A stretch of DNA of 64,000 bases from Paraspadella gotoi (lineage: Eukaryota; Chaetognatha). The stretch is taken from contig CM119264.1 of assembly GCA_051294375.1 (NCBI GenBank), positions 10,577,832 through 10,641,831 of the forward strand. The letters run 5' to 3'. Each line of letters begins with the position of its first letter. Positions within the stretch are counted from its first letter, which is position 1. The translations under genes were made by a program, and so were the position numbers. Below the pieces are notes generated by a model that was not told the origin of the DNA, searched no databases, and saw only the letters and a program-made list of their open reading frames with translations. Positions 24,885 through 35,633 of this stretch are shown in pieces.

Positions 24885-25059
24885 TCACTTTCCGAATATT
24901 GGCGCCGTCTTTATCGGTCGTTTCTTATTTCTTGACGCCGTTTCGTCATTGCGTCGCGAGCCAAGATTTCCGGGCCAAGACGCGAATTGGCCAATTTTGC
25001 AAAAGTCCCCGGAACGAGCTCTCAATATTCGGTTAGCGTGTGAAACCGAAAATACCGGG
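24885..25059 (+). repeat. 170-bp module, copy 1 of 3
   Basis: Contains tcgctcactttccgaatatt, ggcgccgtctttat, aagatttccgggcc and ggccaattttgcaaaagtcc. The same module is repeated in reverse at 25,085-25,215 and 25,455-25,650. It is cut by the gap at 25,060. Confidence 0.85.
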
Positions 25060-25084
25060 NNNNNNNNNNNNNNNNNNNNNNNNN
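25060..25084. other. Assembly gap, 25 N
   Basis: A 25-N gap at the centre of a short palindrome made of module copies 1 and 2. Confidence 1.
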
Positions 25085-25215
25085 CGGGGACTTTTGAAAA
25101 TTGGCCAAATTCGCGTCTTGGCCCGGGAAATCTTGGCTCCGACGCCAATGACGAAACGAGCGTCAAGAAAAAAGAAACGACGATAAAGACGGCGCCACAT
25201 ATTCGGAAAGTGAGG
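25085..25215 (-). repeat. 170-bp module, copy 2 of 3 (inverted)
   Basis: Reverse complement of most of 24,885-25,055 with small differences, beginning directly after the 25-N gap. Confidence 0.85.
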
Positions 25216-25446
25216 CGAGAAAAATATGGACTAAGTCGCAGTTGTTTAACGTATGTTTTTTACTAATATTTATTCTAACTATGTACTATAAAACGATGGT
25301 AAAGTACAAAAAACAATCTAAAAAAATATGTAATGAAGTCTTTTAGCGCTTTTTTTTGCGTTTTTGATGGATGGTCAATGACCATTTGGGATCCATTGGT
25401 CACCATCTTGTGGAAGCACAAGTTAGAGGAAAGCAAGCAGAGATCT
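25215..25446 (+). repeat. Direct copy of 22,066-22,290
   Basis: The gaaaaatatggactaagtcg block, the ttttttactaatattta block and the gatggatggtcaatgaccat block recur in the same order and orientation as at 22,066-22,290, with indels. A segment just outside inverted repeat C therefore also lies in its centre. Confidence 0.85.
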
Positions 25447-25740
25447 TCCCCAGACCGGTATTTTCGGGTTTCACACGTAACCGAATATTGAGAGCTCGTT
25501 CCGGGGGACTTTTGCAAAATTGGCCAAATTCGCGTCTTGGCCCCGGGAAATCTTGGCTCGCGACGCAATGGACGAAACGACGGCGGTCAAGAAATAAAGA
25601 ACGACGATAAAGACGGCGCCAATATTCGGAAAGTGAGCGAGGATGAAGAGGGAGATTTTAAGCGGCGTTGACAGACGCCGCGGTCCGACACAAAAAAACT
25701 GAGGAGCGGAGGAAGGGAAGGACGAGGAAGATAGTGATGA

Positions 25741-25743
<3 letters not shown>

Positions 25744-25818
<75 letters not shown>

Positions 25819-25830
25819 GAGAGAGAGGAG
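25744..25830 (+). repeat. GA microsatellite
   Basis: Nearly pure (GA)n over about 85 bases, the mirror of 24,690-24,790. The adjoining Ser-Leu ORF on the minus strand is a product of the repeat. Confidence 0.95.
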
Positions 25831-25934
25831 ATGCGTCCTAAGAAACCCGGATGAATTTCTCAAAGGAGATCTTGATAACGATCTTGAATAGGCCGTCGCC
25901 AGTTGGATTGAGAAGAGATTGCCGCGAAACAGAA

Positions 25935-25959
25935 NNNNNNNNNNNNNNNNNNNNNNNNN
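25935..25959. other. Assembly gap, 25 N
   Basis: A 25-N gap in the right arm of inverted repeat C; the mirrored position in the left arm (about 24,590) is an uninterrupted T run, so the gap probably hides a homopolymer. Confidence 1.
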
Positions 25960-26276
25960 AAAAAAATAGGAGAAAGCGTTCAAATTATATATAAAACATT
26001 TATATAAAAAGTATTAACGCTTTCGCAGGGGAAGAAAAGAAACCGGTGGGGGGAAAAGACGAGATTAAATTTTGCACTGAAAAAAAAAAAACGGGAAAAG
26101 CGTGCGCTGAGGAAAAAAAAAAAGAGAAAGATTGTCGCGACGCGTTTGAGGAAAAAGCGGAAAGCGAAAAAGTCGCGCGCGAGAAAACGCGCGAAGAAAA
26201 CCGGAAATCGCGGACGCGGACTGAACGCTGGCGGCGTTTGCGGAGGAGCGTTGCGGCTTTTGCGGAGGAGCGTGGT

Positions 26277-26410
26277 GGCGTTGGCCACTGAGCGTTCTGG
26301 CGTTGGACACTGAGCGTTTTGGCGTTGGACACTGAGCGTTTTGGCGTTGGACACCGAGCGTTTTGGCGTTGGACACTGAGCGTTTTGGCGTTGGCCACTG
26401 AGCGTTGCGC
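26277..26410 (+). repeat. 22-bp minisatellite array
   Basis: About six tandem units of ggacactgagcgttttggcg plus tt, with single-base variants (ggcc for ggac, ttct for tttt, accg for actg). Degenerate copies are at 24,180-24,290 (complement) and, broken by extra bases, at 4,165-4,300 and 12,050-12,185 in the giant arms. Confidence 0.9.
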
Positions 26411-27470
26411 TGTTGGCGGAGGAGCTTTGCGGAGTCGGCGACTTAGAATAGGGCGTTGGCGTTGGCGTTGGCGGTAGAGTATTGTAGCGTTGTAACTGTA
26501 GAGGTGGCATTTGCCATAGATTATTTTGGCGACGTGAAGTAGTGACGTTGGTCGCAGCGTTTTAGAGCTGGCCTGTTAAAAGCCCAGGCGTTGGCCGTAG
26601 TGAGCTTTGTCGTTGAAGATGATGTGTTCGTGTCGTCTGAAATGAATCATCGCTGTTTACGTCTAGGCACAGGATCAATTTGATATAGGAGAATCAAACT
26701 AAAAACTTGTGTTTTTGGAAAGGGTGGCACAAAGAAAAGTGAGTAGAAGGGGGAGTGTAAAGGGAAGGTTTAAATTAAAGCAAAGCCTCGTAGAAATTAA
26801 GTTTTCGAAATGAAAACTGAGGGTATTTTTGTATTGTTCACACTGACCGAGTACTTTAAGCGAAGAATTCGGCGAACAGTTTAAATATACTCATTACTCA
26901 ACTCGAATTTTCTTTTTAGAATATTGAAACAAAATGTCAGTTTTTCAATTCTCAAATTTGGACGAACAGGAGAAAGGAAACGAATGAAATTTGCATTACG
27001 ACGACGAGAAAATGGCTACTCTAAGGAGAGCTTTTTAGTTTTACTCGAAGGCATCGTAAAAAAAATACGTATAAAATGATAAAGAAACAAAATTTTATGG
27101 CGAAGAGGACGAAGAGGTTATCAAAAAAAATCGTCACATTTAAATATTCATCGATGGGCAAACACAGATGGGAAAACTTAAAAAAAGGACATGAGGGATC
27201 ACGCATCACGAGAGGCCGTTATTTTCCGTGAAGCCTCGCTACTCCACTCCCTGTCCGCCATGCCCTTTATTCTCAAAATATCCATCCTTTTCTCTCCAAG
27301 TTGCTTGGCTTGTAAAATAGTGAGCTTCGTTAGCCGACCACTCAGTGGCACTCAGACTCTTAAAATATCCATCTTCCTGTAAAAATCCGTTCGAAAATTT
27401 CCTGACCACCAACCAAAAACTCGAGCATATTTTCGAATTAGCAACTGGCAGTCAATCGCCGATAAAGCAT

Positions 27471-27515
<45 letters not shown>

Positions 27516-27979
27516 TGAATCCTTAGGCTGTGTTTTTCAATTTGCTAAAATTCAGGGTTCCTTCCCTTCATCTTTGACTAAACTGATTGGCTGTCTCGGG
27601 ATAATTAATTAATTAATTAATGCATTTTTGGAATTCAATAATTACATCATTTTTAACTAATTAATTAATGTTCCGATATTTTGTAAGAGTGACCACATAA
27701 TCCCCTAAGCCGGTTCAAAGTCAGGGGCAAGAAAGCCTATTTATTAAATAAATGAATAATTTTTATGTTGGTTGTACCAATTCCATACATTTAATTTCAC
27801 AAATTCCCCAATTTTTCAAACTCCAGTCAACTCGTCCTTCCTCTTCCGTTTCCAATTGCGTCTATTTTCTCATCACTTTTCCTTTCTTCTCTACCTTCTC
27901 TCCATCCGTTCTCAGCGGCCACCCATCGACCACGAAGTCTAATCTTCGGCTCAAAATAAGTGGAGTCCAGAGAGAGAGT

Positions 27980-28012
<33 letters not shown>

Positions 28013-28186
28013 GGAGAGTCGGTCTAAACGTTACGCAAACTCGTCAGTGATTTATCTTCTTACGCAGAAACGAACAAATAAAGGAAAAGGTTAAAATGAG
28101 AAACGTTTCGTTTGGTCGACTAGGGAGGAAAGAGAAGGAAAGAGAAAAACAAATGAGGAATTTGAGTGAAATAGACAGAGAGAAAG

Positions 28187-28225
<39 letters not shown>

Positions 28226-28229
28226 AAAG

Positions 28230-28376
28230 TATTATAATGTACAGAATATTATAAAGAGTTGAATTTATTCTGCTTAGATATAAATTCTAATTAGTTGATT
28301 AAAGCTTTTCAATTTTTCAATTTCCTTACTCTACGCCTCATTTATACATAACCTTGATTTCAGTTGAGTCTTTTCC

Positions 28377-28413
<37 letters not shown>

Positions 28414-29285
28414 TTTTCTTGTCTTTCTTCTTCTTCTCTTTTCTTTTCTTCTCAACTCTGCAATCTGTCTCTTCTCCAGAATAACCTTCATTAATCTTCC
28501 TCTCTCTCTCTCATCTCATCTCTCCTTCTGCCTCAGTCTCTCTCATCTCTCTTCTCTTCTCTCTCTCGTGTCGTCTCCTCTCTCTCATCTCTCTCTCTCT
28601 CTCTCTCCTCTAGGTTCAGCGTTTAAAAATTTCCCTCAAGGAACCCTCGCTGATGTCCGCCCCTGAATTTTAGTATGATTATTACGAATCGCCCCGGGGT
28701 TTTCTTGCTTCTATTCTCTCTTTCTTTTCCCTTTCTTTTTTCTCCCTTCCTTTCTTGTACATTCCTCTTTTTATTCCCCTCCTTCTGTTTCAATCACTCC
28801 AATTTTAAGTACTTAAATTAAAGTTTAAAATAAGACGGGATAATTTAAAAAAAATATTGTTTAGAAGTTTTTTTGTTTCGGGAGATATCTTGTTTTTTTT
28901 TAAATCTACTGGGAACGAGCATGAGCGATTAAGTGTCATTCGAGATTATCTAATGTAGAACAAGGCTCAGTCAGTGTCACTTTTCCGAATCTACCTCGAT
29001 TTCAGTCACAAACTACTTTGTGACTCTTGGACGTGAGCGGGATTTCGGGTACCAGAAATATACGAGTGGCTGCGTCAATAATGTAAATGCACTTTCAAAG
29101 GGTTAAACTGAACTGTTACTGCGGCACTAATAATATGTTGGTACTTGCAAAAATTTTTTATATATCCTAATATATCAGTAAAATGCTTTAATCAAGGCAT
29201 AGAATAAGAAATAGAATAAAATAAAATAAAATAGAATAAGAAAAAAATAATTATTAAAATATATAAAAAAAATTAAAAAAAAATT
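28230..29285. other. Non-genic, pyrimidine-rich then AT-rich
   Basis: Contains a (CTTT)n tract at 28,377-28,412 and CT-rich blocks to 28,615, then AT-rich unique sequence. I see no gene. Confidence 0.5.
28377..28412 (+). repeat. (CTTT)n microsatellite
   Basis: About nine ctttctttcttt-type units in a row. Confidence 0.95.
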
Positions 29286-29791
29286 GCTACTTTGTTGAAG
29301 AGCAGATGCAGTGAAGATCTAGTGGGTGTAGATAAAGTTGATTTTGAATGTTCTGTTATAAGGCCTCCTGCTTTATACAGCCCTCTAGTAAAGTAGGGTA
29401 AAATATAAATAAAATTAAATAGACCTGTTCTTTTGTTTCAGAAAAGAAGATTATAACCTCTGGTGGATATACTTAAACTAAATTTTATTGCTATTTTGTT
29501 TTTAAAATGTTCTTTTATTTGTACAGCCATCTGATTTTTTAAGACTAAAACAGGAGTGAATAAAATTGACTATGAGAGAGTCTTGATTGAAAGCTTGTAA
29601 GAACCTGCTATATCATTATCTTGTAAGAGTGATGGAGACCTTAAACCAAAGCCTATCCAAAGTTAGGGTCAAGTAGGCTTATTTATTAAATGAATGGATA
29701 ATTTATATATTGGTTATACCGATTTTATATAAAAAATTGTTATTTTGTATAGAGCAGGTGTACGTAAAGATCTAGTGGGTGCAGACAGAAG
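29286..29791 (+). repeat. Tandem direct repeat, period about 450 bp
   Basis: The block at 29,286-29,340 (agatctagtgggtg preceded by agagcagatgca) recurs diverged at 29,735-29,791 (aagatctagtgggtg preceded by agagcaggtgta). The sequence between includes two related tacagcc blocks (29,375 and 29,521), suggesting a degenerate two-unit array. Confidence 0.6.
29574..29740 (+). mobile_element. Interspersed repeat, family 3 copy
   Basis: The first 70 bases (gagtcttgattgaaagcttg onwards) match 38,513-38,585. The last 90 bases (ggcttatttattaaatgaat onwards) match 27,700-27,790 and, in reverse, 22,720-22,830 inside inverted repeat C. It looks like a short non-autonomous element; I cannot identify internal promoter boxes. 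Confidence 0.6.
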
Positions 29792-30184
29792 ATCAAATTT
29801 TTATAGAAGGTAAAAAGAAAATGCTCATAGTACAAAAAGTAAGAGACAAATCCTCCTTGAAGATAAGATAATTTAAATAGACGGGGAAAAAAATTATATA
29901 ATTTTAGGGGGTAAGTAAATCACAAAAAAATAAAAAAAATTGTACAATTTAAGGATAAAGTGATTTACAAAAACTAGTTCGTATTTATATGTCGGCCATG
30001 AACCTGTGTTGTATAATTTAAAACAATTAAGTTAGATTGAGGGAAGTATCATAGTATATAGATAATCTAATATATTATATATTTATTTATATCTTTCTGT
30101 ATATTTCTCTTCCTCTCTTCTTCAATCCTTAGGATTGAGTGATAGGAAAATTTTCTCATTTTGAGGTAAAGAAGAAATTTGGCC

Positions 30185-30300
30185 CTGACCTTTTTGATCC
30201 CTGATGATTCGGAGGACGCGACCGAGTCAACTGTCAAGCCATGACCCCGGGGCTAGACATCGTCTAGTAGACAATGGTTCGAACGGGTGTAAGCTTTAAA
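30185..30300 (-). mobile_element. SINE-like repeat, family 4 copy (degenerate)
   Basis: On the minus strand the stretch tctagccccggggtc...gcttgacagttga resembles tctagcccggtggtc...gcctagcagttaa of the better copy at 41,262-41,415. It contains a perfect ctagac/gtctag hairpin (30,254-30,268). Confidence 0.4.
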
Positions 30301-31851
30301 AATTTATACAGTTGTTGTACAGCGGAACGTAATAAAAACTAAGATGGCGGAACAAATTATTCTGTTTAATCTCTGGAGGAAAAAAAACGGAGCGAAGAAA
30401 ATATCCGAGAAAAACAAATATGGCGGCGTTAATGGGTAATAAAAGAGGAAAAGAAAGAAAGAGAAGATAAGGATAAGAAAGAAGAAAAAGAGGAGGCACA
30501 CATTCAATCGATGCTTAAACTTACTAATTTTTTTTTTTTAAAGTTCCGTCGTTATTGGTTATTTTTAGATTCGCTCAATTTTTTTTCCGATCGTAATAAA
30601 AATTCATCCGATTTTCTTAAACGCTTCCTTCGCTACAGTATCAATGATAAGTTGTGATTAAAGGGTAAAATGAGACAAAAAACAAATAACAACAACCACA
30701 ACATCAACAACAACAACAACCCCGACCTTTCGCCATGACGAGGGCTTTTCTTATTCTCTTCCCGTATCAATGCATCATATGGACTATAATGGGTACTAAT
30801 GGAGAGTAATGGAAATAATGCTTAGTAATGGATCCGAAGAGTTCCGTTTTAAAGATGTTCTCCGACGCACGAATTCGCTTTTTCTCACCGACGATCTCGT
30901 TATCTCGGTGGTCGTCGTCGTCGTTGTCGTCTTCGTCGTACATTTGGCACTTTCTCTCTTACACCTTTTCACGACCCCAATAATCATTCACGTTCCTAAT
31001 TTTCGGAGTCGCTTTCTCTTTCTTTCACCCTGTCAGCCAAAACAGCTGAGCACCGTAATCATTTAACCGTTCACTCTTTCAGTGATTCTGTCATTCATTC
31101 TTTCATTCATTCACCGAATTCAACGAATTTCAGGTCCTCCAAAATCAGGTGAATTCACCCATAGGCCTTCGAGGAAATTCCTCTTATCACCCGGTCACAG
31201 GGAACATAAAATCTGTTCGCATTAAAACATAAACCGCGAATCGAATTTTCTCTCCGATATTCGCCGCCTCCTCCGCCGATCGAAGCGACCGCAACTCCTT
31301 CAGCCGTGAGAAGCAAAGGGTTCGTTAATCTTTGGGCAAATGGAATCGCTGATTCCCTTTTTACGATCCATCTTTCACTCACCCCAGCACGTGCCGCCCG
31401 CAGCCCGTGGCACCCCTCGCGCCTCGTGGGTAGTGCACCACGCTCCGCTTCGCTCCCCCTTTTCTCTCTTTCGCAAATCGTAAACGTCCGTCATCTGGCG
31501 GCCGACTCGTTAAAGAGACGATGACGACGTCAGTGATTTTGGCGCGGTTGGCGCCGTGCGAGGGATTTAGTGATAATTGTACAGAGATTTACAGTAGATT
31601 TGGAAACTGATTTGTTGATCGTTAAATTGGGGAGCAAACCTCGAAATTAAATCAAAGGATTGAATTATGTTTTATTCGAACGGAGTCGATTGACTGTAAC
31701 AAGAGAAGTGAAAATCCATAGATTATCAAACAAACCCCTCACTCCAAAAAAACAACTCATTTTAGCAATGAATTGCAATATTTTTTAAATTTTTTTCCCG
31801 GTGAAGAGAAAGGAGGATGAGGAGATAAAATAGAAAAAAGCTGAAGAGGAT

Positions 31852-31944
<93 letters not shown>

Positions 31945-32770
31945 AATAAGAAAAAAGAAAGAAAGAAAGAATAAAAAATAAAGAAAGAAAAAAAAATAAA
32001 ACGAAAGAAAAAAAGAAAGAAAGCGTAAAAAAATAGGAGTTAATTGGCGTCGAGCTGAAGTGAAGGAGTTGATTGACATGTTTACAATTCGCAAGATGGG
32101 GGGAAACAAGAACGGGCATTTAAGGTGGGAAAGCTAATTAAAGAGACTAACGAGACGAAGAGACAAAGAATGAAAGAAATAAAAAAGAAGGAAGGATGAT
32201 CGGGAGGGGGAAAAAAAAGTTGAACGGAGGAAAAGAAGGAAGAAAACGATTAGAATCTCGGGAAAGAAAGATTTTATGATGTTAGGAAAGGGAAGAGAAA
32301 GAGACGATTTTTTTATTGTATTTTCTTAAGATTATTAGATTTGAAGGGATATATATCTGAGATGGGTAGTAGGGGAAGCAGAACAAAAAGAAAGAAGAGG
32401 AGTAAAGGAGGATGTTTGAGAGGTGAGAAAAGGAAAAGAGGAAAAAGGAAGATAGAAAGGTTTGAATGGAGGAAAAGGGGGAAACAAAAAAACGAAGATT
32501 GAGAATGGAAAACAAACGGAGAAAAATGAAGAAAAACGGAAGAGAGGATGACGAAGAATAAAGGAAGGCGAAAGAGGATGATGAAGAATAGGTTTTTTGG
32601 GAGAAAAGAGGCAAAACCTAAATGGGGAAGAAAAACAAGAAAAGGGAGGAGATTTAGAGTAAAAGTAGTTAGGCCCAAAAGGGGGAGAGAGGGGAGAGAG
32701 TAAAAAAGAAAAGAAAAGAAAAGGAAGAGATGAAAAGAGGGAGAAGGGGAGAGTGGAGAGGGGGAAGAAA
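30301..32770. other. No supported gene; microsatellites and CpG-bearing stretch
   Basis: Contains an acg/gtc triplet tract near 30,910, a CpG-richer stretch at about 31,260-31,560 that includes a tgacgtca site (31,525), and a strongly purine-rich block from 31,800 to 32,790. Short ORFs at 30.8-31.4 kb have no splice support. Confidence 0.4.
31852..31947 (+). repeat. (GAAA)n microsatellite
   Basis: More than 20 uninterrupted gaaa units; the long Phe-Leu-Ser ORFs on the minus strand across it are products of the repeat. Confidence 0.97.
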
Positions 32771-32776
32771 GAAAAG

Positions 32777-33046
32777 AAAAAGGAGATTATGTAAGGGTGA
32801 AGAGAGTGGAGGGAAAGCGACAGCCCTTTTACGACGCTCCCGAGGCGGATAACACGGAAAAGGCAATCCGAGTCTCGACTCGCGAATTTCCGCTAACCGA
32901 GTCGGAAAATAAAAATTCGATAAAGAACGATTTTCCGAAAATAGAAATTTATTCTTCCGCTCGGCGATTCGCTTCCCCTCGGAGCGATACAATTCTGAAT
33001 GCGACGACGGAAGAGAGTCTCACCATCTCATCGTTGTTTCTCAAAG
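32777..33046 (+). CDS. Candidate exon with FFAT-like FYDAPE motif
   Basis: One frame stays open and looks protein-like for about 90 codons, unlike the simple repeat just upstream. It contains VEGKRQPFYDAPEADN and then a Ser/Thr/Glu-rich stretch, ending near a strong donor (gtgagt at 33,047-33,052; a weaker in-frame gtctgt lies 6 bases earlier). The 5' boundary is unclear: no in-frame ATG or good acceptor is visible in the purine-rich upstream sequence. FYDAPE fits the core of the FFAT motif (ideal EFFDAxE) that binds the ER protein VAP in several lipid-transfer proteins; that function is inference. Its phase does not fit directly to the next candidate exon. Confidence 0.4.
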
Positions 33047-33063
33047 TCTGTGAGTTTACTTGC

Positions 33064-33240
33064 GCCGCGAGTACTCGCCGAGGTCAATTTTGATTCAGAC
33101 TGTCAGTCCGTCTATTTGGATGCCTGTCGGTCTAACTGAATGAATGAATCATTATGTACCAAAAAAGTTATTCAAGGAATTAAATAGTAAATGATTATTT
33201 AGGTTTGAATTGAGGCTTTTAAAAAAACATATGATCAATC
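33064..33240 (+). mobile_element. gagtactc-core repeat, truncated copy
   Basis: Begins with ttgcgccgcgagtactcgcc, the head of family 2 (see 52,330-52,608), followed by diverged cagtccgtc and cctgtcggtc blocks. Confidence 0.6.
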
Positions 33241-33361
33241 CAAAAGTAAATGTGGCCCGACATCTTTGAATTGCAGTTTCCTTGTTTTACTTAAGGTTTT
33301 AAAAAAAGTAGAAAAGCGTCGGTGACGTAAAACCTTTCGGCTTTTGGATTTTAGACTCGAC

Positions 33362-33485
33362 GACGTCGACTTGAAGGACGTTGAGCGGATGAAAAGAGAA
33401 TCCTCGACGCCGAAAGCAAAAACGACGCCGACGGCGCCGTATTCGGTGCCATCTTCAGCGTCATCGCCGCCGATACCAACCACAC
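33362..33485 (+). CDS. Candidate exon, Ser/Thr/Pro-rich
   Basis: A good acceptor (gcttttggattttag, ending 33,361) opens a frame starting one base in with LDDVDLKDVERMKRESSTPK, then Thr/Pro/Ser-rich to a possible donor at 33,486 (gtcaac). Codons are rich in tcg and acg, as in the exons at 47-50 kb. It may belong to the same plus-strand gene as 36,706-51,896, but I cannot connect the phases. The minus-strand ORF over the same bases is probably its shadow. Confidence 0.4.
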
Positions 33486-33611
33486 AGGGTCAACTTTGAA
33501 TAAAAACTGCCGAAAAAAAATCGTTTACAATCGGCAACGAATTCTAATTGATTTATTCAAAAGAATGGAATCCATTAAAAGGGAGAATTGGGGTTGGCTG
33601 ACTGAGAATGG

Positions 33612-33985
33612 ATAAACCAAGGAACGGTTATTCCAAGGTGTTGTTCCGCATTATTTTTGTTTTTACTTATCATTCATTTATTCCTAAGATTTTATAAGAT
33701 TTTTTTAATAGCAGAAAAGACGAAATTTTATTATTTTTTTTAAAAGAATAATATACTAAATATTTTTTTAAAAACAAAAGACGGCGCCAGTAGTCGCTTA
33801 GATTTGATTTTTAACAAAATCAGCAACACACTTGCCTATAGTTTATAGGCAAGTTATAAACGTTTTTAACGTAAGTGAGACAGACGAACGGACAGACATA
33901 CCGACCGACCGACGGCGACGACCGACCCACCGAAAAAGTGACTTATAGAGTTGCTCCGCGAGTACTCGTGCGCAACTAAAAAGTA
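33612..33985 (-). mobile_element. gagtactc-core repeat, longest copy
   Basis: In reverse complement this aligns end to end with 52,330-52,608: gttgcgc, the palindromic gagtactc core, agagcaactctataagtcac on the other side, (GGTC/TGTC)n tetranucleotides, ataacttgcctat, aaaaatcaaatctaagcgac and the far end ccttggaataaccgttcctt. It carries about 90 extra AT-rich bases in the middle. No terminal inverted repeats are obvious. Confidence 0.85.
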
Positions 33986-34411
33986 ATAAACAGATGTTCA
34001 ATTAAAGTGGTTCGGAGTTTGGTCGCCAAGAGATTTTTCTGAATCTACTAAATTTACTTTTTTTTTTTTGGAACAAATATAAGTTAATCTTAGATCATCT
34101 TTTTAGTTAAACCAGTCGAAACATTTATGGCAATAATTTTTTTCGTGATCGAAATGAAATAATAAAATTTGCTTTACTTATTTTATAGATTAACGATTTA
34201 TTGCTGAAATAATTGGTAATGCATTTTTGGTCCGTTTGCTCTACGGTGCCAAATCTAGTAACAATCGAAAAAAAAAACACAACATTTTATCGAAATGGGT
34301 AGGTTTCCATTCAGCTGTCAGACTGTCAGTCCTAAAAACAAATTCGAGGAGCTGAGTAGGTAAAGGTTTTGTCCTTGATTCGCGATAGCCAATATCCACC
34401 GATCTTCCTTT

Positions 34412-34416
<5 letters not shown>

Positions 34417-34492
<76 letters not shown>

Positions 34493-34520
34493 TCTCTCCT
34501 CTCTCTTCTCTCTCTCTCTC
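34417..34520 (+). repeat. CT microsatellite
   Basis: Pure (CT)n for about 70 bases then interrupted. Confidence 0.97.
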
Positions 34521-34726
34521 ACAAGAGTATTTATTCAATTCCCTTATCAGAAAGACACTGTACAGTCGAGTTCGGATTCACGATTCGCGATTTCTTCTCC
34601 TTTTGAATTCATTCATTTTCACTGACGCGACGCCGCGATTTTCACAAACTCGAAGCCACGAATCTTACGCGGGATTCACATTCGCAGTCGAAAAAAACAA
34701 GTTTTTTTTCGCTCTTTGCTGCCGGT

Positions 34727-34729
<3 letters not shown>

Positions 34730-34784
<55 letters not shown>

Positions 34785-34785
34785 T
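34730..34785 (+). repeat. GA microsatellite
   Basis: (GA)n with one tga interruption. Confidence 0.95.
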
Positions 34786-34861
34786 TAATCGCGACTGGGC
34801 CCTCGACTAATCGAAAAACGCGAAGGGAGTGAGAGAAAGGTGGTAGAAAGAAGGAAGGTAT

Positions 34862-34965
34862 AGAAAGAATAAAGAAATAGAGAAATAAAGAAATAAAGAA
34901 ATAAAGAAATAAGAAATAAAGAAATAAAGAAATAAAGAAATAAAAATAGAAATAAAGAAAAAAAA
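34862..34965 (+). repeat. gaaataaa tandem repeat
   Basis: Period-8 array of gaaataaa units with small variants. Confidence 0.9.
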
Positions 34966-34991
34966 ATGCTTCGTGAAACTGAAAGATAACA

Positions 34992-34993
<2 letters not shown>

Positions 34994-35078
<85 letters not shown>
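34994..35078 (+). repeat. GA microsatellite
   Basis: (GA)n with a single gacg interruption. Confidence 0.95.
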
Positions 35079-35633
35079 GAGCGTTAATACTTTCATTTGA
35101 ATTCGCTGGTAGGCCGCTACCAGTAAAAATTTATTCGTAAAAAAACACCAAATAACTTTTTTTATTTAGTAATTTAAAAAAAAATAGAACATCGTCATTT
35201 CGAAAATTAATAAATTATAAAAATTACGGTCGTAATTAAATTTTTAATTCTTCAAATGATGTTTCTATTCTTTTCACTGGGAATACGATAAATAAAAATA
35301 TTTTTGGGCTTGATCTTTCGCGTCAGTTGAGCGGCTGGAATTCTTCAAAATATGATATGGCTTCGTTTCTTTCTCTTTCTGCCTTTCCTTTAATGTTTTT
35401 TAATATTTCACTCTGTCGTCTTTTTCAATCTCAATGACCAATCTCAGCTATACCCTTTTTAATTTTAGCGATAAACCATTTAAATCGAGAAGGGAACAGC
35501 AATACTGTTTAGTTTTTAATGACCGCTTTATCTAACTATTTTTTCTTTCCATTTTTGCTTCTCTTTCTGCTTTCCAAAGTGAGTGAGTTTCTTTCTATCT
35601 TTCTATCTTTCATTCTCTTTTTCTTTCTTTTTT

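Larger units (their letters stand above)
22300..25059 (+). repeat. Imperfect inverted repeat C, left arm
   Basis: This segment matches the reverse complement of about 25,455-28,225. Matching landmarks include a CT tract at 22,300 (mirror 28,190), gtcgacaaacgaaacg (22,391; mirror 28,108), the taattaattaatta tract (22,862; mirror 27,650), the GA tract at 23,020 (mirror 27,478), the 22-bp minisatellite (24,180; mirror 26,280) and the CT tract at 24,700 (mirror 25,745). Copies differ by many substitutions and indels. Its 23.8-24.6 kb part is also homologous to about 3.7-4.8 kb of the giant arm. Confidence 0.85.
25455..28225 (-). repeat. Imperfect inverted repeat C, right arm
   Basis: Reverse-complement partner of 22,300-25,059, carrying module copy 3 (25,455-25,650), a GA tract, a 25-N gap, the 22-bp minisatellite and an AT-rich taattaatta tract. 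The repeat complex ends at about 28,225, after a GA tract; sequence beyond it is unrelated to the arms except for a short interspersed repeat at 29.65 kb. Confidence 0.85.
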
